Origin: Smittium mucronatum
Taxonomy: Eukaryota; Kickxellomycota; Harpellomycetes; Harpellales; Legeriomycetaceae
NCBI GenBank assembly: GCA_001953115.1
Contig: LSSL01000821.1
Location: forward strand, 9,393-34,619
Length of the DNA stretch: 25,227 nt
Direction of reading: 5' to 3'
The notes below the pieces were generated by a model, which was given only the letters and a program-made list of their open reading frames with translations, had not been told where the DNA came from and searched no databases. Made by a program: the position numbers and the translations under genes. Shown piece by piece: positions 1 through 13,985 of this stretch (position 1 is its first letter; every line of letters begins with the position of its first letter).

Positions 1-2676
1 TACAAATTAATTAATTAATGCCTAGAGATCAAACAATTGGACATATTTCCTTTTATAATAAAATTATTGATCAAATTATCTATCCAAACATAAAACAGTG
101 CCAAATTTCGGCTAACATATTGTTTATTTTACTATTAAGTTGCAAAAAAGCGAAAAAAAAGAATTTTTTTATTTTTTTGTTGCTTTTATAAAATAAATGG
201 AATAAATAATAAATAATATATTTTACTAAAGCTAGATCGGTAAAAAGATTTTTAGTAGGATAATGGAATTAAAACAGTAAAATTTTCCAAATAAAATACT
301 AAAAAAATATTTAAAAATCACAGAAAACGGATTATTTATTTGTTTGTTTGTTCTATTAGATGGTTATTTCTCTTTTATCTAAGAAATTTAGGTTAAAAAG
401 TCAATAATAATAATAATAAATCGGGGGGTTTTTTGGTAAATTTTTTATGTATAAGCTTTTTGTAAATTGATATATTGTGGGGGGGGGGGGATCACATATT
501 TGTTATTTTTACGAATATTTATATCCAATATTGTATATTTTCGGTTCCATATTTTAACACTGATTTATACATTAAAGATATTACAATTAAATGTTGTATT
601 GATCTTGTCTGAAATTAAAGGATTCGAAAATATAATTAAAACATCCGTATGCATTACTCTAAAAAAAATGGAGCTCTGGAAAAAAAATTTTAAAAAAATC
701 AATCAATTAGTTCATATCCATCACGAAAAAAAAAATATAAGATATTCAATAAATATTCATTTATAAAAAATAGTAAATTTACGAAAAAAATGTCGTGAAA
801 TAGCTCCCGGACGCTTATTAATATTTAAATATAGGAAAATTTCGTAAAAAATAATAAGAATAAAATATATCGATTCACATATTTTCGAATTTCTTCTTAC
901 AATAAATTAAAATGAAAAAGAAATTTTCATAATTATAAGTCTCTGAATACTTTTATTTTAATCAAATAAATTATTTCGAACTTGTGGCACTCTGTTTCAT
1001 GTTAGCTATGATTAAAATATGCAAAATAAAAATAAAAAAAAATAAAGTTTGGCTTTTTATTTTTTTTTCATATTTTTACTATTGCATTTATTATTAGTTT
1101 CTATACATTTTAAATTTAGATCTTTCGGTGCTTCAAATTATTATTTGCCTATAATTATTCTTTCTTATACGAAAGACCCCTATTTAAACTTATTCAAAAA
1201 AAATTAACTAGATCTATAATTTGATTTTTAAAACGATATTGTTCTATGCACAACTAAGCATGTATATACTCGAGAAAAATGTAATATTTAAATTAAATAA
1301 ATAAAAATAACATAATATAGCACATTTTTTTTGAAAAAAAAAAATTAAATAGACGGGAAAGTTTTGATAATATATATAAAAAATCTTTAAAGATCAATGT
1401 GATCCTGTAAACTGATTTTATTCACGGTATTGATTGAAGTTACAGATTATTTTTATGAAATAAAACGGAAAAAACTCGGAAAATTATTCAATTAAGATTT
1501 CCGTATTTTAATCTTATAAATTTACCAGAAATTTTGCGAAAAAAATTAATAAAATAAAAAACATTCCAAACTTTTGAAAATTTTGTTATTTCATCCTATT
1601 AAGTAATATGTTGAAAAAACTAAATTTTGTGGATTTTTTTTTAAAATTTTTTGGTATATTACTGAATTAAAAATGTAAAAATGTAAAAATTTAAAAATGA
1701 CAAAAATTATTCAATAGATATTATTTAATACTAAAAAATAAGAAAATGCAAATATTTGATTGCTATTTAGCCATATATAAGACGACCTTTATAAAATCTA
1801 TTAAAAAATTAAAAAATAATTATTTAGATATTGCTTTTTTCGATTAAATATGCTTATGAAGATAAAAAAAACATCCGAAATTAAAATTTTGATATTTATT
1901 TGAAAAACGATTTATGATTTCTTCAATGTAATCATAGAGAATATTAGTATACTTTGCAAATAAATTTTAAAAAATCAACAAATAAAAAGGTAAAAAAATA
2001 AGTTTTTGTGTAAAAAGCACAGATTTTTTTTATTTAAAAACTTTAAACTTCTTATATTATTAACTTTTGCATTTTAAAAAAAATTCGATTCAATATATTA
2101 GCCGTTTAGTTGGTTTTTTTAAAATATTATGTATATTATATATTTAAACAAATAATTTAACAAAAAGAACTTAGAAATAAATAAATTATGCATAGTATTA
2201 CTTATTATTATTATTATTATCTTGTTTTTAGCAAAATATAATTAGATATTATGAATATCTAAAAAACCACAATAAAAAATTGTTTCTATTATAATTTTTT
2301 GGAATTGTTATATATTAAATATTATGCGATTTTTTATTTTATTTATATGGATATTTTAATTTTAATTTTAATCAAAAATGATTTATTAACATTTTTTGCA
2401 TTCTTGGACCGATATAATTTCCTTAATTCAAGCAAAATATCTGATTATTCGAATAAAATATAACTTTTAATCCGTTAACTTGGTTTAAATTTGATTTAAA
2501 CATACTTACAAACTTTAAAGGGTTAATAAATTAAACCAAACCGTATTAATTTATAAAAATCATTTTATCAAAGTTTTTTATTCTCAAATATTTCTAAAAA
2601 TCTCCTTTTCTTTTTAAACGCCTAAATATTGATTGATATGAATTATCGAATTATTGATTATTTTTTTTTAGCTTGA
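1..2676. other. AT-rich gene-free DNA, left flank
   Basis: No convincing gene is visible. The stretch is dominated by A/T runs and short simple repeats, such as an AAT tract at about 403-419 and a TTA tract at about 2202-2220. A 57-codon ATG frame at 18-191 begins with ordinary-looking residues (MPRDQTIGHISFYNK) but ends in lysine and leucine/phenylalanine runs translated from A and T tracts. Its last part, at least, is probably chance. A 99-codon frame at 467-766 runs through a G homopolymer, lacks an ATG where it is claimed to start and reads like translated AT-rich noise. A perfect 9-bp inverted repeat (TTGGTTTAA) lies at 2480-2488 and 2531-2539, which is not enough to call an element. Confidence 0.7.
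479..490 (+). repeat. 12-base G homopolymer
   Basis: An uninterrupted run of twelve G lies in otherwise extremely AT-rich DNA. A second run of six G is at 423-428, about 50 bases upstream on the same strand. Such runs are prone to length errors in sequencing and to slippage. Two G tracts close together could also take part in a G-quadruplex, though nothing here shows a function. Confidence 0.9.
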
Positions 2677-2826
2677 GGTGTTTTGTGGTCAGATTTTGAC
2701 CGAGTTAATTTTTCTCAATTTATAACTATCCAAAATTTAATTTTAGCTGGTTTGAATTGTGCGGTGGCCAAAAAAATTCGAAAACTTGTTTCAGCTCAAT
2801 ATTGTGTACTTATCTTAGAGAGACTT
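2677..2826 (+). pseudogene. Open, coding-like 50-codon fragment without a start codon (possible relic)
   Basis: A frame opens just after a TGA at 2674-2676 and runs 50 codons to TAA at 2827-2829. It has no ATG. Its composition differs from translated AT-rich background: it includes W, C, D, E, R, Q and A residues (for example VLWSDFDRVNFSQF at the start and LAGLNCAVAKKIRKL in the middle) and lacks long F/K/I/N runs. A T-rich stretch ending in TTTTTTTTTAG precedes it at about 2661-2671, so it could be an exon remnant or a decayed mobile-element fragment. I do not recognise a family. A chance open frame remains possible. Confidence 0.22.
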
Positions 2827-2829
2827 TAA

Positions 2830-5800
2830 ATAAAAAAAATCTATTAAATACATTTATACATAATGAAAAGTATTATTTTAAAGTTAAAAACTGTTAAAAC
2901 CAAGAAAAAACTATTTGAGAATTTTTTTAAAAGGGATAATTTTTTATTTTTTTAATTATGTTTTATAATATCACTTTTATGGGAAATTTTAATTTAGGAT
3001 GAGGTAAAATTGTTATTTAAAAATTGATCATAGACACATCCGAACTGGGATTTAATTATTTTTATCTGTTATTAAGCTTTTTTTTTGACACTATTTCGTT
3101 ATATATCCTAAAAACTATGAAAATTCAGTTTTTTTATTTTCATAATTAAATATATTTAGTTAGAGAAATATAAAATGTTTTCTTAATTTTTGACACCAAA
3201 TATTTTTTATGAATTATATACCATATGGTGAGAAGTATATTTTTTTCAATAGTTTAATGAAATTTCATTTTAATAAAAACAGATTTCAAAAAAAGCAAAA
3301 AAAAAAAAAATTATTTAGGTATTTTTTTAACTATCATATTAGCTCAAACTTTTTTAATCTAATAAAATACTGCTAAAATGTAATATGAATTTGAAATTTT
3401 TGAGTTATTATTTAATAATTTATAGAAAATATTGATGGGTAAAAAAGAATACTTTAAATGTTATATACTGCATATACACGCTTATAAATTAATTAATGAC
3501 AAGATAAAATCCCTTCAAGTATAATTATACATTTTAAATATTTTTAATAATTGATAACTTTTTTTCAAACACATGTTAATTTTATATCCGGGAATAACTA
3601 TTAAAACATAATCATATTTACTATAGCAAATATCAATCTACCAAAAAAAATCCTTTTATAAATCTTGCATAAATAATTTTTCCAAAAAAAAATAGATAAT
3701 AACATATAAAATTTTGAAAACAAAATTTTAACCCCTAATTTAAATGAATTGGGAAAAAAAAATCTATAAATAAAAAATTGAAATTTAATAAAACAGTTTT
3801 ACTTTAAAAATTATTACTAACGTTTTATTTTAGCTCAATAAATATTCATAAAAAAATTATAAAAATCCATCCCCCCACTGAACTATTATTATAAATTATT
3901 AAAGTATTATAAAAAATAATAGTTCGGATTTAAATATCATTCTAAAAAAAAAAAATTAAAAAAATTGAATTGGAATTAGAAAAAATAAAATATATATTGT
4001 TATGTTTATTAAATTTTTAATATAAAAAAAGTTAAATGTTCAGACTTTTATGTGTGAAAAATATGCAGATATATTTTTAATTAAGAGATAATTTAATAAA
4101 AAAATATCCGAATAAATAATCGTAAATATTATTAGTATTATAATACTTTTTTCATATTTAGTTGACTATAATATCTTTTTAAAAATTTTTGAAAACCGCT
4201 CAATGATATATCAAAAAACTCGTATTTAAATTTTTATATTTTAAAATAAATTTTATTTTTTTGATAAAAAACTGTATAAAAACTGATTAGCTGTGATTTT
4301 TTTCTTTTAATTAAGGATATAAGCGCTGAAATTTCTTATTTTACCTAAAATATAGTCATAAAAATTTTGCAAATATAAATTAGCTGTTGTTATATATGTA
4401 TTAAACGGTAGATATGAGGTTTGATTTTTTTTGATTTCGACTAAAATTAATAGCATTATTTAATTTATAACACACACGCATATTTAAGTCGATTAATTCG
4501 GTTTTAAGTAATATATTGTGGCTAATTTTCGCTTATAATATAATAATAAAGTGTGCTATAAAAAATTTCAGATTTTTTATGGTTAGATTGCATAATTTTG
4601 AAATAATAAATCAATTCTATTTACTAATTTTCTCTTAATTTATGATATCAGTTTTATCATATTTATGATATTGAGCTTACTTAAGCTAAAATATTACTTT
4701 TTAATTAGAATTTTAAATATCTTGAAATTTAATTTAATTTTTGGAAAAAAAAATTAATTATCCCTAACAAAAATTATATTTTATATTTAGCGTAACTTTT
4801 TTAAATATTTGTCAAATAAATCATGCCTCAAAAAAATTAAAATAATTTTACAAAGAATCTTATACAGCTTTAAAAAAGTCTATTATTTTTATTAGAAAAT
4901 TATGGGATTTATCACAGTGAAGTTAAAATGGTTAATAATTAGAAATAAAATCCATTTTATCCTGATATATGCACCATTTAATTTGATAATTTATAATTCT
5001 TTTTGTTATAATACCCCAAAAAACTCAAAATACATAATCAAAATCAAGGAATTTATCTGAGTGAGTTAAAATTCGAAAAATCATATATATTTTTCCAATA
5101 TTATGAAGGTCTTATGAAAAAATGATAAAATCCATATTTCCTATTAGTTATAAGTATTAATATTAGAAAAATGTCCAAATTGTAAATAAATTCATATTCA
5201 AACATATTAAACTAAACAGTTTAGATTTTATTTTATTTTAGATTCTATTGTGAGATATTAATATTTTTATAAGAAAATCTATTTAAAAACATTAAATCCT
5301 ATAAAACAGGTTATTTTAAGAAAACACAGCTAAAATTTATCACAAATATTAAAAAGTGCGTTTATATGATATCATAACCCCATTATTTCAGTCTTATTTA
5401 AATATTTAATGTTTTGCTGAGCATCATTTAGTTTAAACTTATATACTTGATTTTTTTTTTTTAGGATATTAATTTTATAATGTCAAATCTCAGAATTATT
5501 AAAAAAATTATTTAAAAATCATCTATTTAAAGCATGCTATAATTATATTTTAATCCCCCCCCCCCAAAAAATATGATTTTGTTTTTTACTATACTTCTCA
5601 ACTAATCTGTCCTTCTTTAAGCTCGGAATTATCTTTTAGACCATATATTATAAATATTATCATAAATATATTTTTTTTTAAATAAATTTATAATGTATAT
5701 AATTTTTTGAAAATAAAATAATGTTAAATATCATAAAAAATAACTATTCTAATTTTTTTTCCATATTTTTAATAAAAAATAAACATATGATTTCAAAACT

Positions 5801-8800
5801 TCCCAAAATATCATATTTTTAGATAATATTAATCAAAAATTTGATACATATATGCATTTATTTTTGGTAAAATGTGATTTTTAGCTATATTAATATTTTT
5901 TTGCAAATTATTAAACTTTATATTTTATGGAACGTCAAATTATTTTATACTTAAATAAAAATTCAATCAGCTTAGGATTTTTTTTCGAGAAAAAAAAGAA
6001 TTTAAACATTTATTATAGTGCTGATATTCTTTCAAATTGTTTCTATTATTAAAATTATAAAGAAAAACGTTCCCATTAATTTTTAATTTAAATAATATTA
6101 GCAAAAATTCAATATTTTATCATAAAAAAATGTTTTAATTAGTAAAACACTATTATTTAACTTTAATTATTTGTTTAAATTTCATCTAACAGATCATTAA
6201 AAATTTCAAATATAGAAAAAATTACATTCTTTTTTTAGTAATGATTTTTTGATTGAAATTTATCAAGAACTTTTATAACATTTTGAAATATTTTACTTTA
6301 TAAATATTCAGTTTTTAATTATTAATTATTTATCATCATTAACCTTTAAAATTATTTAGAGAAAACAAATACTGTAAGGATAACCTGAAAAGCACAAAAA
6401 ATGAAAGAAAATTTTGATTTTACACGAATAAAATGATTAAATCAGGGGCTCTTATTGGTGAGATTTTCTTAGATAATTTCTTGATATAGCGAAAATTCTC
6501 AAAAAAAAAATCCGATAAAAGCAAAAATATTTCGAAAATTTTATATAATATTATTGATTGATTGATTTTTAGTAAGGGGAAACTTTATATTCGTATTATT
6601 ATTTGAATAATTAGATAAGGTGATCTATAAGAATTAAAGATATATTTTTTTGTGTTATTAAAATGAATTTAATGGAAAATATACGTTTTAACGATTGTTT
6701 TGAAAAAGCGACAAAAAATTTCAAATTTAATTGAAAAAGAAAAAATATCATAAAAATAAAGATTATAAAAAGGATAGATATAAGTAATAGTTAAGATTTA
6801 ATAATACAATAAATAAATTTTGAAATAAATAGTGAAAAAATGTATTTTCTAAAATCTTTGAAAATTATATTTCTGATATTCATAATTCCGATATTCAAAA
6901 TAAATATCTTCAAATTTTTTTTAATGACTTATACAGGTAAAATAGAGAGTTTTACAGATTAAAAACTAAAAATAAATTAATCATAATATTACCGATGATG
7001 TAATAGCTCTTAGTTATGAATTTTATATTACAGCGAAAATATAGTAAAAAAAATATTAATTTTATCCTTATACTTCATTATTTTTTATTATCAAAAAGCT
7101 AAAAAAAATTATTGTTACAAAAATTATAATTAGTAAAAATCCCTAGAAAGAAAAAAGCACCTTAAAAAACTCAGTATTCATGCGTAACAGATAAAAAAAA
7201 TTATTAAAGAGAAAGAGCTATAAAATTTAAACATAATTTGGTGAAGCTTTTAAGTAAAAAATATTTTTATAGCTTTTAATAGGAAAAATTTCCTAAAAAT
7301 AGAATATTTAGAATATTTTTGCATTGAATTCGGTTTAAAATTTTTCAAAATATGTAATATAACCTCTTATTAAAATATATAAATATGTAAAAAAGGTAAT
7401 AAACATGTATATTTATATACATTCGCAGTACATGATGTTATTTATATAATGAAATATTTAGTAGAGAATTAAAATGCATTACGAAACTTCTCTATTAAAA
7501 TCGGATGAAAATCTGTAAAGATCTTGAAGGTCTAAAACCGATGGATATTTTTTATAAATTGTGAATTTTTTAATCGAATAATTTCAGCTTATTTTTAGGA
7601 AATTTTACGATGAAAATAAAACCCAATCTCAACTTTTCTGGCATGTGGTGTTTTTTCAGTTTACACAGTGATGAAAAAAATTACTCTGATAAAGATTTTT
7701 TTTTCAATTTTAGTGAAAATTTGTCAAAAAATACATATTTTTCATTTTAGAGAAGCTATATAAATCCATTACTATTAATATACATTCAACTATATAAAAT
7801 CAGCAGATAATACCATCCTAAAAAACATTATCCAATATTAGAAATCTTTAAGGGATTTTTTCCGATTTTCAATACAAATTCTCAAGATTTCTATACATAT
7901 TAACTCAATTATAATCACAAATTCAGCCATTTCACTTTGGATTTTAGTTTTTCAAAGCTCTTATTAACATATTTAAACAGAATTTTTGTAAATTCAAGTT
8001 AAATGTGTAAGATTTCGACAGGATATACCAAAATAAAGATAATATATCGGTAAAATATAATCAAAATACGATAAATACATCTCAATTTTAACTAAAAGGT
8101 ATATTCATTGACATAAGGAGATAAATAAATACAAGGAAAACTTTTGGAATTACGGTGACGTATTTGGCTAGGATAAAAGACTAATATATCACCAGCCTTT
8201 GAGATAGAAGCGCATATCGAATTTTTTATTATATCTTTTTAATTTATTTTACTGAAACTTTCAATAAAAAGGTAAAATAAGCGGGATTATGTAGATAATT
8301 TGAGCAAAAATAACTTTAAAAGTCCTATAGTATGATTTTTTTTCTCAAGTATCGACTCTGAACAAGGAACAGTCCAAAAAAGTCATAAATGTATTAAATA
8401 GATCAAAAAATGCTGTTAGTGCATATGTAATTTCTAATAATTAACTTAGAGTGTAATTTATGTATAAAAAACGCAATAATGATCTATTTATTTTACAGTC
8501 AATCTTAAGATAGTTGGAGCTATTTGCGATTAAAGATATTTAAATTTAAATTTATTAAGTATCAATTTTTCTTTTTCAAAATATCCAATTCTGATAGACA
8601 TCTTAAGAGAAGTTACTATAATTTTTTTTCAGATAATATCAAACTTGATTCTTTGTACCCGTTTGAATGTCTACATAAATATTATTACTCAGGTATATCA
8701 TATTACAGGAAAAAAACTCTTGTAAGTTATCCAGATGCTAATTTTTAGAAATTTTAATTTATATATGCATTAATTAAAAATAAAGAAACTTTTTCTGGTT

Positions 8801-11800
8801 TTTTTTAGAAAAACATGGGAATGATTATACGCATTGAAATTTTAATTAAAAATAGAGAATTTTCAAATTTCAGTTAACTAAACTCCGGGTATTAAAGATA
8901 TATTTTGTGTTTTCAGGTTTGATAAAGTCGATATTTAAGATCAAATAAATTTAAATGCTAGCAGAAATGGCCAAAATTTTCAATAAGTATAATCTTTATT
9001 GGAAAAAGGGATCTAAATAAATTTTTATAATGAGAAAATTTAAAAAATATTTGAAATTTACAAAATCCATAATTAATTAATTGATCGCTATATAAGCACC
9101 CTTTTAATCATGAAATACTACAGGAAAAAAATTCAAATTATCTTTTCTAATTTTTTTAGAAAATAAAAATTCCATTTCAGTTCTCCTAGAATTGTTATAG
9201 ATTTTTTATTAATTATGGGACCAATTTTGCTTTCCAAACATATTTCAAGAGTAGATTCGCTTATACATTATCAAATGTACTTTTTAAGTAATGGAATAAT
9301 TTCGATATTTATTAATTTGCTTTAATTTACCTAAAATAAATTTATGTTTATTGGCTTCAATTTAATATCAAATTTATTGAAAAAAAAATCTAAAAGCATA
9401 TAATATATTTTCAATGGTAGAAACTTCACAAAAAAAATTTTAGTAAAAAATTCAGTCTTTTTCTATTAATTTTTATTTAAATATAGCTTTGTACTTTTCA
9501 AACTTCATATATATTAATATTGAGGAAATAAACTTGTTTTTTACAATTAATTAGTTTATTAAGTTTAATTATTTTTATTTAAATTTTGGTAAAGATTTGA
9601 TTAAATAGCCTCAAAACAGATAATTTACGACTAATTTATATAAAATTCACGCTTTTAAGTTTTAAATTTAAATTCTTAATTTTTAAAAATGAATATTTAT
9701 GAGATTTATTATCCCATATATACCTACAAGCAACAATTCGACTAATAATTTATAATTTCAATATTTATATTGGTAAATGGAAACATTTAAAAGCAAAATA
9801 ATTCAAGCATCATCTATAGTAAGCATTAAAAATGTTTATATTGCTTGATTTTCATCGTAATTTTGAATATAATATAAATAATAGAAAATCAAATTATATT
9901 AGTATTTAACATCATTTCTGGTAGCTTTTGGTGATTAATAAATCAAGAAAATTTAATAAAGGTGCAAAATTTTACCATTTCTTTTTTTCATTTCAAAATT
10001 TTATATTACTAAAAAAAAATTTGGTCTAAAATCCAAACAAATTACCAATAATTATATTAAAAAAACTAAATAAAACTACTATTTTTTTCAATAAGAGCTG
10101 CTAAAAAAATCAAATCAAATCTTTGAATAAATATAATCAATAAATTTGGAATTAAAAACTATTAAAAACAAAACCTCCTCAAAATTGAGAAATAATCTTA
10201 CTAAAAAAAGGCAAAGGTTAAAGACTATAATCCAATTTAAATATTTACATGATAATCTTCCTTTACATTTTCAAAGAAATCAAAAAAAAATAAGTAAATT
10301 TCTCGATAAAATCATAATAACTAAATCTGAAATTACATTGGTATATAATTTATTTAGCTTTTATTAAAGCCCCAAAATAAAAAATACAGAAATCTTATAT
10401 GATTAATGATATTTTTTTAATAAATATAAATATAAAATCGTAATTATGTATTTTTATATCCTTGAAATAAGGTTTGGTCAATATAACAAGTGATTTCGTT
10501 TGAGCCTCAGAAATAAAATTGATAGATAATATTTATTATAAAATTATGTCATTAAATTTTTGAATATAAATAAAAAATATAATTAAGCGAATATTCTTTA
10601 AACTAAATAAATTAAAAATAAAACTTAATTGATTGGTATTTGAGTCGGATACTAGTTATAAAAATAATATAAAATAATATATTAATAACCTTTATCTTTT
10701 ATAATATAACTCAAAATTTTGGATTTATCCATAAATATAAAGTTTTTTATAAATATATTATAAATTTAAATTCAGTTATAAAAACCATAAAATTTTAAAA
10801 AATATTTAATCTTATTTTTATAACTATAAATTTTTTTTTATAAGTTTAAAACCTAAAAAACAGGTTTGATTATTTGGTAGAGCTTTGTTACACCAGGAAT
10901 TTTAATGATAAAACTTTATTGCTTTATTGTTAATAAATTTTTAGATTTTTAATATTATTCTTCTCTTAAAATATAAATTTACTAAATAATAATTTAGATA
11001 AACCAAAATTTAGAAATTTTACAGAATTTTTTTAAAACTCAGACAGCTATTAATCCTATATTAGAATAAACAAATCCAACTTTAAGATTTTGTAAAAAAA
11101 TCGTCTTTTATGTCATTTAACCTCAAATTTATCAAATTAGAAAATAATTTATTAATAAATGTTTTTTTAAAAAAAATTCTGAAAAAAAAACAAATAAATC
11201 AGCATAAAATTACGAATAAATAGTTACGAGGTTAAATTAGGAGCAATTTCAGCTTTTATTTTTAATTTATTTTTATAAATTCTAATGATAATAGAGATAA
11301 ATTTATTAAAAACTTTATTATAATTTAATCAAAAAGACATATAGGGATATTTTTTATTTAATATGACTTGTATAAAAAATTTCATGTATAAAGTTATTAA
11401 AAAAATAACAATTTTTGTAGCTGAAGATATGAGAGACCATTAAAAAAAAAATAATAATAATTAATAAGTTTAAAATTCAAAATTATTTTGAAACAATATA
11501 TATATATAGATATATATTCATTAGGTTACATATGATTTTATCTGAAATACTTTACATATTCAAGGGAATATTTTCTCAAATTTTATTATTTTCCAAGGTT
11601 AAATTTTTTAAATTTTTTTTAAAAAAATTATTGTAAAAGAGAAACTTTTCAATAATTAGAAACTACTAAAAAATATTCGAATTATCCTCTTTTAAAAAAT
11701 ATATTCTTAAAAAAATTAGAACCTGAAGCTTTCTTTAGATTAAAATTTTTCGATAGATTCTCTTATTATATAATAAAATTTTATAACTAATCAAAAAATA

Positions 11801-13985
11801 TATATTTATGTGTTGTGAGTGGATTAAAACCTAAATGGATTGAACATTTTTTCATTGATATAGCCACATACGTGAAAATATCACATTTGGGCTAATTAAA
11901 TGTTTTTCGGATTAAAATTAAAATAAACTTGATGTTTTTATTTCATAATATTACTTTGTATCCAAAATTAGATTATTTTTTTTTAAATTTATTCCCAATT
12001 AGGATATCCATATTTTTTTTCCATATCAAATCACTAGAAAATGAAATTTATGGATTTGAAAACATATATCTGAAAAAATAGCTATACTAATTTTTTATTT
12101 TACTGGTTTTTTTAAAAATATTATGTTAATCTTTTTTGGGTATAGTAATAAGATTTTTCTTTAATAAAAATCCCTCAATAATAAAAAAAAATTTAATTTT
12201 ACATTTATCATTTTGAGTTATTCTAATAATCAGCATAAAAAACATTAAACGAATTATGTATGAATTTATCATTTGAAATTTTTATTATACTTTATTTTAT
12301 TTTAAAAGCTTGGAACAATTGTCTTTAATACACCGAGCTCTAGAGCTTAGTAATGTTTTTAAATTTTTAAAACGAAAAATTAATCATATCAGCAATACCA
12401 ACTGGTTAAAATAACCTAAAAAATAACAGAGTATAAACTTAATATTACTAAAATTTAATATTAAATCATTTGCTAAATATTAGCAAATTTGTAGCTATTT
12501 AAGAATTTTTCTAGAGATTTAAGGGCCAATAAAAGTTATTTATTTATTTTTTGATAGTTATTTGAAAAGCCGTTCAAGGAAAATATCCATTAAAACTAAG
12601 ATTTTAAATTGATATTATTTTTATTGTATTATCTTACAAGAAATTAAATCAAGACAGCGTAAAAACTTATTTTTAACCCGTTTTATAAATACAAAAAATA
12701 AACTCACCATATTCATTGCCCATACATACATACCTAAGCAAAATTAAATTTAGTGTTTTGTAAAGCTTTTTTATAATTAAAATGGTTGTTTTAGATTATC
12801 ATTTCAGTTTTTTGAAAGCATAATATAATTTATTACATTAGATGGTATGTGAGTGGTACATAGTATAATTTAATCAGCTACAAAAATATATTAATAATAG
12901 TTATGAAGCTCAACTTTCACTCTTTTCAATTGCACAAAAAATTAAATAAGCTTTTAATTCAATATATATATATATTATAATCCTCCACCCGTAAATTAAA
13001 CTAAACTTTTTATATCAGATTTAATTAAAAAAAGCCTTTAATTATCTTATTTTAATATTTTAGTTTATAAGTCAAAATATTAAGATTTTTCATATATCTT
13101 AAAAAAAAAATATGGTTTTAGAATATACTTCTTCAATTATAACTATATAAACTCATTGAATAGCTATTTAACTCTTGAAAAAGTTTAATAGGAGGTTTTT
13201 TGAAATTATTATTATTGAATATCCTTATGTTTTTCCCTCTATCAGTTTTATTCTTTATTAAATTTTTTTGTAATAGCTTTGAATACCCTAATTGATAATG
13301 CAGCTTATTTATCTGTTGATATTTGCCTTAAAATGATGTGAAGAAATAAAAAATCAAATTAATTCAATTTTTTTGCTAATAAAATCAACAGTTAAATAAA
13401 TAATTTAAGCTCCAAATGGCTGATTGAATAAAGGCTAAAATTTTCAAACCATGTAGATGTTAAAGCCACGAGAAAAATATGTATAAATTACTTTTGTTTT
13501 AAATTTTGAATTATAGTATTTTATTAATTACATATTTTAGGATTATTTAATGTAAGATATATTTTTATTATTTGTAACATATAGATTTTTACAATAATAA
13601 ACAAAAAAAGTTGGTTGAATTAAAATTTTATCTTTTTCAGAACAGATGTCGTTTTTTTAACGCCTTAGAAATTCCGAATTTCGTTTTTTCCATTTATTTA
13701 AACCTTTGGATATTTTTTTTTTCCAATAAAATTTTATTTTTTATTAAAAGGAATCTATAAAAATATAATGAAATACAGTATTATAATCGAGAAAAAAATA
13801 TATTACAAAATCAAAATTAATATTTTTAAAACTATATTTAGATTAAAAACCAACCTTCCTTTTATATAGGAACTATTATATGGGATTAAAAAATTCTTCA
13901 AGTAATTTTAACTTTTCGATGTGTAATAAACACATACTTTTTTTAGGAAATATAACAATCTTCAAAAAAAAAATATATATCTATC
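2830..13985. other. AT-rich gene desert
   Basis: More than 11 kb with no gene that I can support. Longest frames: about 8524-8748 (74 codons) and 10146-10367 (73 codons). Both lack an ATG at their apparent start and are rich in F, I, K, N and Y, as expected from AT-rich random DNA. Dinucleotide and trinucleotide runs occur, for example TA repeats near 11497-11516 and 12960-12975, plus one C homopolymer at 5555-5565. Sequences around AAATCCAT recur at about 4947, 5131, 7765 and 9064; I could not establish a full repeat unit. No tRNA-like arm pairs, rRNA or CRISPR-like spacing were seen. Small exons like those of the Mago gene in this window could still be hidden here. Confidence 0.6.
5555..5565 (+). 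repeat. 11-base C homopolymer
   Basis: Eleven consecutive C lie in AT-rich surroundings and are followed directly by an A run. This is the second long G/C homopolymer in the desert besides the G run at 479-490, here with G on the opposite strand. No associated gene or element was recognised. Confidence 0.9.

Noticed and set aside
18..191. 57-codon ATG frame at the left edge
   Set aside because: The second half is translated from A and T tracts and the first half matches nothing I know. Chance is likely, although the window edge hides any context.
467..766. 99-codon + strand open frame
   Set aside because: It has no ATG at its start, passes through the 12-G run, and its translation is dominated by I, L, F, K and N as expected from random AT-rich DNA.
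8524..8748. 74-codon + strand open frame
   Set aside because: No ATG, no family resemblance, and F/K/Y-rich composition. The last third (SLYPFECLHKYYYSG...) looks slightly better, but not enough to call.
10146..10367. 73-codon + strand open frame
   Set aside because: It starts at TTG, is lysine- and asparagine-rich, shows no motif, and sits in uniform AT-rich sequence.
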